Origin: Ruminococcus sp. AF41-9
GTDB lineage: Bacteria > Bacillota > Clostridia > Lachnospirales > Lachnospiraceae
Assembly: GCF_003477525.1 (NCBI RefSeq)
Contig: NZ_QUDO01000005.1
Coordinates: 1-64,000, forward strand
DNA length: 64,000 bases
Reading direction: 5' to 3'
Numbering within the stretch: position 1 is the first letter of the stretch; every line of letters begins with the position of its first letter. Shown piece after piece: positions 53,958-62,755 of the stretch. The notes beneath the pieces were generated by a model. That model had not been told where the DNA came from. It made no database searches and worked only from the letters and a program-made list of their open reading frames with translations. Made by a program: the position numbers and the translations under genes.

Positions 53958-56159
53958 TTATTTCTCCACTGCCTTAAATGTAAATCTGATCGGCTGGTAA
54001 TCTCCTGTTGTCAGTGGTAATGGCAGTCCTGCTTTCATCAGTGCTGCACCTGTGTATACTTTTCCGGTTGCAGTGTCTTCATAGTGGAGATCTGCATCCA
54101 GTCCCTGTGGACGGAAAAGGTAAATATATGGATTTGCTTCACTGTGGAGTCTTACTCCGCATACAACTGTTTCTTTTTTGTCTTTGGATACGAACTGCCA
54201 GAGTACATGGTTGTTGTTTTCGAATGGATTCACCAGACGATAATAGTCTCCAGACTGTACCAGATGCTCCATTTCTTTATACTTCAGAATCTGCTCTCTG
54301 GCTGTCTTTTTCTCTTCTTCGGACATCTTCATCAGATCCAGCTCATAGCCAAAGGTACCTGCGGATGCAACAATTCCTCTTGTCTCAAAAGGAGTCGTTC
54401 TTCCGGACTGATGGTTCGGGCATACGCTGACATGTGCGCCCATTGCACTTATGGGATATCCGAAGGATGTACCATACTGGATTTTCAGTCTGTCAATAGC
54501 ATCTGTATTGTCACTACACCAGATCTGCGGAGAATAGTAAAGCATTCCCGCCTCAAATCTTCCGCCTCCGCCTGAGCAGGACTCAAACAGAAGATCCGGA
54601 TATCTCTGTACCAGGCTTTCCATCATTTCATAAACAGCCAGCACATATCTGTGGTAAACCTCTCCCTGACGTTCCTTTGGAAGAGCTGCTGAGAATACGT
54701 TATCTACGCTTCGGTTCATATCCCATTTTACATAATCAGCCTTGCATGCATCCAGAACCTTAAAGATCTGGTTCATAATGTGTTCACGTACTTCTTTTCT
54801 GGTAATATCCAGATTTAACTGATGTCTGCTTCGGTTCATAGCACGTCCCGGGATCTTCAGTGCCCAGTCCGGATGCTCTCTGTAGAGATCACTGTCCTCA
54901 GAGATCATCTCCGGCTCTACCCACAGACCGAATTTCAGTCCAAGTCCATGAATCTTCTCTGCAAGTGCAGGAAGCCCGCCTTTAATCTTTTCTTCATTTA
55001 CTTCCCAGTCACCAAGTGCACACCAGTCATTGTCTCTCTTTCCAAACCATCCGTCATCCAGAACAAACATATCCAGTCCGATATTTTTTGCCTCTTCTGC
55101 AATGTGGTAAATCTTATCTGCGTCAAAATCAAAATAAGTTGCTTCCCAGTTATTTACCAGGATCGGTCTTGGCTGCTCTGTGTATTTGCTGCGGATCAGA
55201 TTGCTTCTGTATGCATCATGATAGATTCTGGAAAGTTTTCCGAAGCCTTCTGCTGAATATGCCATGATCACTTCCGGTGTCTCAAATCTCTCTCCCTGTT
55301 CCAGTGTCCAGGAGAAATGATATGGATGGATTCCCATTGCCACACGGGTATGTCCTACCTGGTCCACTTCTGTTTCAAATAAGAAGTTTCCACTGTATGC
55401 AAGTGCATATCCATAGCAGTCTCCATAAGTTTCCTCTGTATTTCTGTCACAGAGGATTACAAATGGATTGTGATGATGGCTGGAGGTACCGCGGATACTT
55501 CCTACAGACCAGTTGCCATGTCCAAGATGAGTTCTCTCCATCTGGCGTTCCATATTGTGTCTGCCATAGAAATGGACTGCCTCCAGTTCTCTGTATTCAT
55601 AGTCCATTTCCATAGACATTGCTTTTTTTACTGTAACCGGTGCTGTACCTGTATTTTCCAGGCGTACCGCTCTGGTGATCACATCAAGATGAGGAAATAC
55701 ACCATAGAGAAGATGTGCTTTCAGTCCGCTGGCACGGTCTGTCAAAACAATTTCCAGTGTCTCTGCCTCATCTTCCTTTGCAAACATTGCCGGAAGCCCT
55801 TTCAGGCTGTACTTTCCTTTTGTAATCTCATAGGACTCAAATTTCAGATTTGCAGTATCGCTGCCGTCTGCCTGCTCTGTCTCCAGGCCATTGATACGAT
55901 AATCACCATTTCCATATGCAGTATATTCCTGTGGCAGGGTATCTAATGAAAATGTTTTGTCCTTTTCTGCCTCATAAGGATTTCCTGAAAATCCTCTGTC
56001 CACACATACGATCCTGTCTGTGATCAGTGCATCGCCTACCGGACTTCCATAATACAGATGAACCAGAGTATCATACTCTCTTACCTGCATCTGATAAGTG
56101 CTGTGCTCTGTTCTCAGGTCGAATACTTTCTCTGCCTCGTGATATTTGATCCATTCCAT
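53958..56159 (-). CDS. Alpha-galactosidase, GH36
   Basis: A 733-residue glycoside hydrolase that removes alpha-galactosyl units from melibiose, raffinose and related sugars. Landmarks are FVLDDGWFGKRDND, the nucleophile Asp near 480 in YVKWDMNRS, SCSGGGGRF, and an acid/base Asp near 552 in CSDNTDAID. No signal peptide, so it acts in the cytoplasm on imported sugars. Last gene of the transporter operon. Confidence 0.94.
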   Translation of the reverse strand: MEWIKYHEAEKVFDLRTEHSTYQMQVREYDTLVHLYYGSPVGDALITDRIVCVDRGFSGNPYEAEKDKTFSLDTLPQEYTAYGNGDYRINGLETEQADGSDTANLKFESYEITKGKYSLKGLPAMFAKEDEAETLEIVLTDRASGLKAHLLYGVFPHLDVITRAVRLENTGTAPVTVKKAMSMEMDYEYRELEAVHFYGRHNMERQMERTHLGHGNWSVGSIRGTSSHHHNPFVILCDRNTEETYGDCYGYALAYSGNFLFETEVDQVGHTRVAMGIHPYHFSWTLEQGERFETPEVIMAYSAEGFGKLSRIYHDAYRSNLIRSKYTEQPRPILVNNWEATYFDFDADKIYHIAEEAKNIGLDMFVLDDGWFGKRDNDWCALGDWEVNEEKIKGGLPALAEKIHGLGLKFGLWVEPEMISEDSDLYREHPDWALKIPGRAMNRSRHQLNLDITRKEVREHIMNQIFKVLDACKADYVKWDMNRSVDNVFSAALPKERQGEVYHRYVLAVYEMMESLVQRYPDLLFESCSGGGGRFEAGMLYYSPQIWCSDNTDAIDRLKIQYGTSFGYPISAMGAHVSVCPNHQSGRTTPFETRGIVASAGTFGYELDLMKMSEEEKKTAREQILKYKEMEHLVQSGDYYRLVNPFENNNHVLWQFVSKDKKETVVCGVRLHSEANPYIYLFRPQGLDADLHYEDTATGKVYTGAALMKAGLPLPLTTGDYQPIRFTFKAVEK

Positions 56160-56246
56160 ACTCTGTACCTCTCATTTCTTTGTTCTTTCTATTTTATAGA
56201 TGTTCTATCTATTTTTTATGTAACCAGGTATCGCTGTTTGTTTCGG

Positions 56247-56912
56247 TTAAAACGCGTACTGATCAGGTTCTGTGTCCACGTAGTGATGTCCCTCTTCCTC
56301 CTCTTTGAAGTAGGGCTTGAACAGTTTCCACATAAACCAGGAATCTGCATAGGCAGTCAGGGAGAATCCAAACATCAGCCAGATCAGCAGATATACCGGG
56401 AAAAGTTTTGCATCTACAAGTGTCATTGTCATTGGCAGGATTGTGATCACTGCCACAGCTAATGCATAGCCTATATGTTTAACCGCAAAATAAAATGCGT
56501 TTGTGATCAAAGTCATTGTTTTATTTTCAAATGCTGCAACTGTTGGAAATACATACAGCGCAACTGCCACCAGAGGAATATAGACCGCAAAGATCACATA
56601 ATTAAAAATCTGTGACATGGATCCCGGCATTGTTGCCAGAGCTTCTTTTTCCATATAAATAAATATTCCTGCTGCAGCCATCAGAATCCAGATCAGTGTG
56701 GACTGCCTGAAATTCTGCTTAAAACTCTTAAAAAAATCATGAAGTACTCTGATATCTCCATCTTTATGGAGCTTCAATGTACAGTAAAATAATGCAGTGG
56801 TGGATGCCCCTGCTGTGATAATCGGAAGAGAGCACACGATCCACAGCAAATTTAATGCGATCAACTGACCTAAAAATCCAAATATTCTGTCAAAGAGACT
56901 TCCTGGTTTCAT
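56247..56912 (-). CDS. YesL-like DUF624 membrane protein
   Basis: A 221-residue protein with about five helices (LIALNLLWIVCSLPIITAGA; VIFAVYIPLVAVALYVF; AVAVITILPMTMT). DUF624 proteins lie in sugar ABC operons of Firmicutes; role unclear. It lies between the permease and alpha-galactosidase genes. Confidence 0.85.
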   Translation of the reverse strand: MKPGSLFDRIFGFLGQLIALNLLWIVCSLPIITAGASTTALFYCTLKLHKDGDIRVLHDFFKSFKQNFRQSTLIWILMAAAGIFIYMEKEALATMPGSMSQIFNYVIFAVYIPLVAVALYVFPTVAAFENKTMTLITNAFYFAVKHIGYALAVAVITILPMTMTLVDAKLFPVYLLIWLMFGFSLTAYADSWFMWKLFKPYFKEEEEGHHYVDTEPDQYAF

Positions 56913-57191
56913 TTCTATCTACCTCTTCCTTTCCTGTCATTTATCTTTTTTTATTTTATATTCAGTTTACTTTCTCTGAACTTTAATCAAGCGGATATTT
57001 GCAATCTGCTTCGCTACGTAGCTCTACACCGAATAACTGCTCCGCAGTTTATCAGTTAAATCCAGTTTCAGGCAAGCCCTGCTACAATCTCTGGTCTGAT
57101 TTTATAACAAAGCCTGCCTGTGCCGCTCAGATCAAGAGAAAACTCTGTCTGAACACCTGAACTTTTACCTAATATTTATTGTTTATTTTTA
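56913..57191 (-). other. Intergenic region in the galactoside operon
   Basis: About 280 bases without a gene. It holds a short hairpin (AACTGC-TCC-GCAGTT, 57027-57041) with no T tract. No clear promoter was recognised. Confidence 0.4.
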
Positions 57192-58016
57192 TTACAGCTT
57201 ACCACCAGATGTTGCAATACCTTCGATGAACTGCTTCTGGAAGATCAGATACAGTACGATCATCGGGATACATGCAAGCAGAGATGCTGCCATCAGCTGC
57301 GGATAATTGTTGGTGTACTGTCCCTGCATTTTTGCAAGTGCTGCTGACAGAGGCATTACATCCTTGTTACAGATCAGAGGCCACATCAGGTCTTTATATG
57401 CAAATACTGCTGTGAAGATTCCCAGTGCCACCATGGAAGAACGTGTCAGAGGAGCCATGATGAACAGGAAGGTCTGACCGATGTTACATCCGTCAAGACG
57501 TGCTGCCTCTTCCAGATCTTTTGGAAGTCCCATATAAGCCTGTTTGAGCAGGAATGTACCAAATGCAGTAACAATACCAGGAAATACCAGGGCAAAAATG
57601 GTATTGAGCATTCCCATTTTGCTTACCATTAAGTACTGTGGGATAATGAAGATCTGTCCAGGCACCATCATCTGGAAAAGTACCAGAGAGAACATCAGGT
57701 TTTTCCCCCTGAAGTTCAAACGTCCAAATGCATAACCTGCCAGTGTTGCTGTCAGAACCGCGCATACAACACGGCCCAGGATCAGAAGCAATGTATTGAT
57801 ATACAGATGTAAGAAATCCATATTTGCGATTACTTCTTTAAAGCTGTCCCATCTCCATGTAGACGGGAGGATTACGAACGGGTTGACAGAAGTTGCCTCT
57901 GTCATGGTTTTGAAAGCTGTCAGGATCATCCATAAGAAAGGAACCAGCATGGTAATAGATACCAGTATCAGGATAACATGGATCAGAACTCTGTTTGCTT
58001 TATCTCTTGCTGACAT
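57192..58016 (-). CDS. Carbohydrate ABC transporter permease, MalG type
   Basis: A 274-residue permease with six helices and the EAA loop reading LPKDLEEAARLDGCNIGQTF. AAGGAGG lies well placed before the ATG. Partner of the upstream permease and the binding protein for uptake of a galactoside; the ATPase is not in the window, so a shared MsmK-like ATPase is likely. Confidence 0.92.
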   Translation of the reverse strand: MSARDKANRVLIHVILILVSITMLVPFLWMILTAFKTMTEATSVNPFVILPSTWRWDSFKEVIANMDFLHLYINTLLLILGRVVCAVLTATLAGYAFGRLNFRGKNLMFSLVLFQMMVPGQIFIIPQYLMVSKMGMLNTIFALVFPGIVTAFGTFLLKQAYMGLPKDLEEAARLDGCNIGQTFLFIMAPLTRSSMVALGIFTAVFAYKDLMWPLICNKDVMPLSAALAKMQGQYTNNYPQLMAASLLACIPMIVLYLIFQKQFIEGIATSGGKL

Positions 58017-58028
58017 AATTATCCCTCC

Positions 58029-58921
58029 TTAGTTATAATGAACCCACTTCTTCTGCGCAATGTTCTGGAATACTGTCATGATCATAATTACAACCAGAAG
58101 AAGTACGACAATTGTTGAACCATAGCCTTTGTTATTCTGTACAAAGGAATTCTGGTAGAACAGGTAAACAAGTGACTGTGTTTTGTAAAGTGCAGGATTG
58201 TTTCTGTCCATAACCATAAAGATCAGGTCAAATACCTGCATGGCACCGATGACACGGGTAACCATTACAAAGAAGATGGTCGGTGAAAGCAGCGGGATTG
58301 TAATATGGAAGAACTGTTTCACACCAGTTGCTCCGTCAATGCTTGCTGCTTCATAATAATCTCTTGGGATTTCCTGCAGACCGGACAGGAAAAGTACCAT
58401 ATTGTAGCCGATGATAGACCATACACCGATCACTGCGATCGCATAAACGGCGATCTTCGGATCAGAAATCCAGTTGATCTTTGTGTGAAAAATGTGATTG
58501 AGAAGACCGAATTCTGAGTTAAACAGCCATCTCCATACCATGGCGATCGCAGCCGGAGCAGCAACCATAGGCAGGAAGAAAATAGTTCTGTAAACAGCAC
58601 GGCCTTTCATTTTACGGTTTAATAAAACTGCCAGTACAAGTGCGATAGCATGGAAAACGGAACTTCCACAATAGCATATTTAAATGTATTTAATAATGCC
58701 TGCCATACTTCCGCATCGTGGAACAGCTTTACATAGTTGTCAAAACCAATGAAGATATTTCCCTTACCGAAATCTCCGGTCTTGAAAAAGCTCTCATAAA
58801 TGGTCTTAAATATGGGATAAATATTTAAGATGATCAGGCCAAGCATTGTAGGAAGAATGAACGCCCATCCCCAGATGAACTCATTCCGCGCCTGACTGGT
58901 ACCTTTTTTTGGATTTGCCAC
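58029..58921 (-). pseudogene. Carbohydrate ABC transporter permease, MalF type, frameshifted
   Basis: The start is the GTG at 58921, eight bases after AAGGAG. The first frame (ANPKKGTSQARNEF ... VEVPFSM) runs into a stop at 58619, and the rest continues in another frame from NRKMKGRAVYRTIFFLPM to 58029, with the EAA loop IPRDYYEAASIDGATGVKQ. Adding one G at about 58650 restores PFSMAIALVLAVLLNRKMKG exactly. Either the transporter is broken or a base is missing from the sequence. Confidence 0.88.
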
Positions 58922-59086
58922 GGCTCTCACTCCTTCTTATCGTAAAATTTTGTTGCTGATTTGAATGGAAAACTGCCGCATATGAGCATACCCTTTGTGA
59001 CTTCTGCGGTTATCACATAATCGGAATCTTTTCTGCGGCAGCTTTTCTGTTTCTTATTTTTTATGAATGGTTTTGTTAAACATTAA

Positions 59087-60352
59087 TTAATAGGACTCTT
59101 CTGCAATGGCATCATTCATAATAGTAACGATATTCTTGCATGCATCATCCATGCTTTCTTCATCATTCCATGGTTTCTTCAGTTCTTCGCACATTGGGTT
59201 CCACCATGCAAGTGTTGCATTTGTGTGTGGTCTGAATACGATGTCATCCATTGCATCCATGTATGGCTGTAAGTTGAAGCAGTCAACACTGTTAACCCAT
59301 CCATCGGACATTCCTTCGTAAGCTGCCATTGTTACACCAAGGTCAGCCTGTTTCTGCTGCATGTCTTTTGTACCGAACCACTCAATAAGCTGGAAAGCTT
59401 CGTCCGGCATATCTGTGTTTGCAGAAGCAGCCCATCCAAGACCATTGTAAAGAGATACGCTTCTGCCTGTCTCAGCGTCTTTCGGAAGTCTTGCTACATC
59501 ACAGTGTTCTTTGATATAATCGTTGTCTTTGAAACCAGATACCATCCAGGATCCCTGAGAGATCATAGCTACTTTACCAGATCCGAAGAGTACGTCTGTA
59601 CCTGTTTCGGACATTGTAGATGCAGGAGGCATTACATTTTTAACGCATTTGTCAACGAATTCCATTGCCTTGATAGTATTAGGATCATCAAAACCGGATT
59701 TGTTATCATCTGTCAGTACACATCCGCCCATGGAGTAGATAATATTCATCCATGTATCCTGCTCGTTAGACGGGTTTGCTGCGAAACCATACTGGCTTCC
59801 GTCTTCTTTTGTAAGTTTCTCTGCGATATCATAGAATTCATCCCATGTCCAGCTTCCGTCCGGATAGTCGATTCCTGCTTCATCAAACATATCTTTGTTA
59901 TACCACATAGCGATTGTGTCGATATCCTTCGGTACTGCGTATGTTTTTCCGTCCCACTGATACATTTCTTTGATATCTTCCGGGAATTTGTCCATTTCCA
60001 GTTTGTCGCTGTCTGCAACCTTGTCTGTCAGATCAAGTAAGATATCATTGGACATATATCTTACTGCTTCGTTGGAATGCATCCAGAATACGTCCGGCAT
60101 GTCTCCGCCTGATGCACCTGCTTCAAGAAGTGTCCAGTAGCTGCTCCACTCTACTACCTGAAGTTCAGTTTTGATTCCTGTCTCTTTTGTAAACTCATCC
60201 ATGATCTCCTGAAGTCCGGCTTTCTGTCCGTTATCCCAGATTGCAACTGTCAGAGTTTTGTCTTTCGCCTGTGCGCTTACTGGTGCAAGTGCAGTAACTG
60301 TCATAGCACCGATCACTGTTGCGACTGTGAGTTTTTTCATGTTTTTTCTCAT
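59087..60352 (-). CDS. Extracellular sugar-binding protein of the ABC transporter
   Basis: About 421 residues. ATG at 60352 has AGGAGG six bases upstream; the ATG at 60358 touches the ribosome site. A signal peptide ends ALAPVSAQA before KDKTL. The mature part is typical (LTVAIWDNGQKAGLQEIMDE; MPDVFWMHSNEAVRYM; GSGKVAMISQGSWMVSGF). No lipobox cysteine is present, unusual for a Gram-positive binding protein. First gene of the operon. Confidence 0.9.
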   Translation of the reverse strand: MRKNMKKLTVATVIGAMTVTALAPVSAQAKDKTLTVAIWDNGQKAGLQEIMDEFTKETGIKTELQVVEWSSYWTLLEAGASGGDMPDVFWMHSNEAVRYMSNDILLDLTDKVADSDKLEMDKFPEDIKEMYQWDGKTYAVPKDIDTIAMWYNKDMFDEAGIDYPDGSWTWDEFYDIAEKLTKEDGSQYGFAANPSNEQDTWMNIIYSMGGCVLTDDNKSGFDDPNTIKAMEFVDKCVKNVMPPASTMSETGTDVLFGSGKVAMISQGSWMVSGFKDNDYIKEHCDVARLPKDAETGRSVSLYNGLGWAASANTDMPDEAFQLIEWFGTKDMQQKQADLGVTMAAYEGMSDGWVNSVDCFNLQPYMDAMDDIVFRPHTNATLAWWNPMCEELKKPWNDEESMDDACKNIVTIMNDAIAEESY

Positions 60353-60370
60353 ATACATCCTCCTTTATTC

Positions 60371-60405
60371 GTCGTTTCGACGTGTTCCTTGTGATTCTTA
60401 TTATA
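60371..60405 (-). promoter_or_regulatory. Candidate promoter and palindrome of the sugar operon
   Basis: Minus-strand TATAAT (60400-60405) lies upstream of the palindrome CGTCG-TTT-CGACG (60371-60383), about 20 bases before the binding protein start. The -35 is weak, which fits activation by the divergent AraC regulator. Confidence 0.5.
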
Positions 60406-60594
60406 CGTTTTTGTCTATTTTTTTAAATGGACTAATGAAATGAATTTATGTCATAATCGTTATGGAAAAAACGCTGAATATATGGTAAAATGTCAACAAC
60501 GACTTGAATTTATGCGTATTTACAGGATATGAGTCCATATGTCTTTATATCAATAATATCCTCAGTCAAAGAAAATAAAAAAGGAATTGTGCAA

Positions 60595-61500
60595 ATGCCA
60601 AATGTAAAATATACTGACAGTGCTACTTTCCGCTGTCTTGAAAACCTGAAAGAGGGCTCCCTTGATATCAGTCTGATCCATACGGGCAAAGAACACTGCC
60701 CGCCTGGACATATCTGTTCCATGCCAAGAGATGAGTTCATCATCCATTTTGTGCTGGACGGTACCGGATTCTATTCTGCCGGAGGTCAGACCTGGAGCCT
60801 TACTCCCGGACAGATGTTTGTAATTTATCCAAATGAACCTGTCACATATGGTGCAGACGAAACTCATCCCTGGACTTATGCCTGGATCGGTTTTCGCGGA
60901 ATCCGAGCTCACTCTCTGGTAAGAGAATGTGGTTTTTCCAAAAATCAATTGGTTCTTCCTGCACCGGATCAGAAAATAATTCTGAAACACATTGATTATA
61001 TGCTGGATCATAAGCAGCTTTCCAAAGCCAATGATCTAAGGCGCCAGGCTTATCTGATCCTGTTGTTAGCCGAACTTGCCGGCTTTCATGAAAAACAGTC
61101 TGCACAGAACAAAAAAAATGCCAAATATGCCTACAGCACCAGTGTCTACGTGGAGCTTGCCATTGAATATATTAAAGATATGTATCAAAAGGGAATCGGC
61201 ATCTCTGATATTGCAGATAATATCGGTATCAGCCGCGCCTATCTGAACAGTGCCTTTCAAAAAGAGCTTGGAATGTCCGCACAGACCTTCCTCATTGATT
61301 ATAAGATGCATAAAGCAGCCAGTCTTCTGGTCAGCACCAGTCTGTCTGTTAAAGAGATTGCTAATGATGTGGGCTATGAAGACCAACTTGTTTTTTCAAA
61401 AGCTTTTAAGAAGAAGTTTGGAATGAGTCCGAAGAATTATAAGACTCATAAAGAAATGATGGATAAATTTAACGAAAAGCAGGTAGACGATCCCGTGTGA
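60595..61500 (+). CDS. AraC-family transcriptional regulator
   Basis: About 301 residues from the ATG at 60595, with AAGGAA eight bases upstream; the frame to 60529 lacks a ribosome site. An N-terminal cupin sensor domain (FIIHFVLDGTGFYSAGG; WSLTPGQMFVIYPNEPVTYG) precedes a double HTH (GIGISDIADNIGISRAYLNS; LSVKEIANDVGYEDQLVFSK). Divergent from the sugar operon and the likely activator of it. Confidence 0.9.
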   Translation: MPNVKYTDSATFRCLENLKEGSLDISLIHTGKEHCPPGHICSMPRDEFIIHFVLDGTGFYSAGGQTWSLTPGQMFVIYPNEPVTYGADETHPWTYAWIGFRGIRAHSLVRECGFSKNQLVLPAPDQKIILKHIDYMLDHKQLSKANDLRRQAYLILLLAELAGFHEKQSAQNKKNAKYAYSTSVYVELAIEYIKDMYQKGIGISDIADNIGISRAYLNSAFQKELGMSAQTFLIDYKMHKAASLLVSTSLSVKEIANDVGYEDQLVFSKAFKKKFGMSPKNYKTHKEMMDKFNEKQVDDPV

Positions 61501-61526
61501 TCGTTCTGCCTGCTTTTTTATGTCTT

Positions 61527-62522
61527 TTACAATGCCAGAGAGCATTCATCAATCTTCTTTAATTCTTCTTCGCTGAATGGTGCGCTGTCCAGTACTTTCA
61601 GATTGTCCAGAATCTGCTGCGGGCGGGAAGCTCCGATAAGAACACTGGTTACGATTCCATCACGAAGGATCCATTTCAGTGCCATCTGAGCAAGACTTTC
61701 CCCTCTTGATACTGCAATCTCATTGAGGCTGCGGATACTGTTTAATCTTTCCTCTGTAAACTGATCAGCATGGAGGAAACGACCATCTGTATTAACACGG
61801 CTGTCTTTCGGAATTCCATGCAGATATCGGTTCGTGAGCATTCCCTGAGATAACGGACTGAATGCGATAATCCCTTTTTTCTTCTCTGCGGCAGCCTGTT
61901 TCAGGCCATTGTTCTCGATGATACGGTTAAAGATATTGTATCTGTTCTGGTTGATGATAAACGGGCAATGCAGTTCTTCCAGAATCTCTGCGGCGCGTTT
62001 CATGGTTTCTCCGTCGTAATTGGAAATTCCTACATAGAGTGCTTTGCCGCTTCTGACGATCTGCGCCAGTGCTTCCATGGTTTCTTCCAGAGGAGTTTCC
62101 GGGTCCATTCGATGATGATAAAAAATATCTACATAGTCCAGTCCCAGGCGTTTCAGACTCTGATCCAGACTGGCGATCAGATACTTACGGCTGCCCCAGT
62201 TCCCGTAAGGTCCCGGCCACATATCATAGCCGGCCTTCGTACTGACGATCAGCTCATCTCTGTATGCATGAAGCTCATCCTTCAGAATCTTTCCAAAATT
62301 CTCCTCTGCACTTCCCGGCTGTGGACCGTAGTTGTTTGCAAGGTCAAAATGAGTGATTCCATTGTCAAATGCTGTGAAGCACATCTGCTTCATATTCTCA
62401 TAAACACCAGTATCTCCGAAATTATGCCACAGCCCCAGAGATACCTCCGGAAGCATCAGTCCGCTGGCTCCACATCTATGGTATTTCATTGTTTCATAAC
62501 GTTTTTCTTCTGCCTGATACAC
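61527..62522 (-). CDS. Aldo/keto reductase, YghZ-like
   Basis: A 331-residue NADPH-dependent reductase, YghZ/L-glyceraldehyde-3-phosphate reductase type. Residues include YHRCGASGLMLPEVSLGLWHN, the catalytic Tyr in FDLANNYG, Lys in VSTKAGYDMWPG and His in DIFYHHRMDP. GTG start after GGGGGA. Its substrate here is unknown. Confidence 0.9.
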   Translation of the reverse strand: MYQAEEKRYETMKYHRCGASGLMLPEVSLGLWHNFGDTGVYENMKQMCFTAFDNGITHFDLANNYGPQPGSAEENFGKILKDELHAYRDELIVSTKAGYDMWPGPYGNWGSRKYLIASLDQSLKRLGLDYVDIFYHHRMDPETPLEETMEALAQIVRSGKALYVGISNYDGETMKRAAEILEELHCPFIINQNRYNIFNRIIENNGLKQAAAEKKKGIIAFSPLSQGMLTNRYLHGIPKDSRVNTDGRFLHADQFTEERLNSIRSLNEIAVSRGESLAQMALKWILRDGIVTSVLIGASRPQQILDNLKVLDSAPFSEEELKKIDECSLAL

Positions 62523-62755
62523 AAATAAATCCCCCTTATGTATGATATCGTTGTTTACTGTCCACTCCGTGTACGGTAATTATAACTGTTCTCTGTAATC
62601 ATACATTCTGGAGGATTTATTTTCAATAAAAGTTCTTCATATTATTTTTTATTATGGTGGACAATTTGGGAAATATTATAGCAATTCCAGAAAATAATGC
62701 AAGCAATCCAGCCCCAGTTTTTTACTGAAAACAGCTTTTCATTAATTACATTTTA

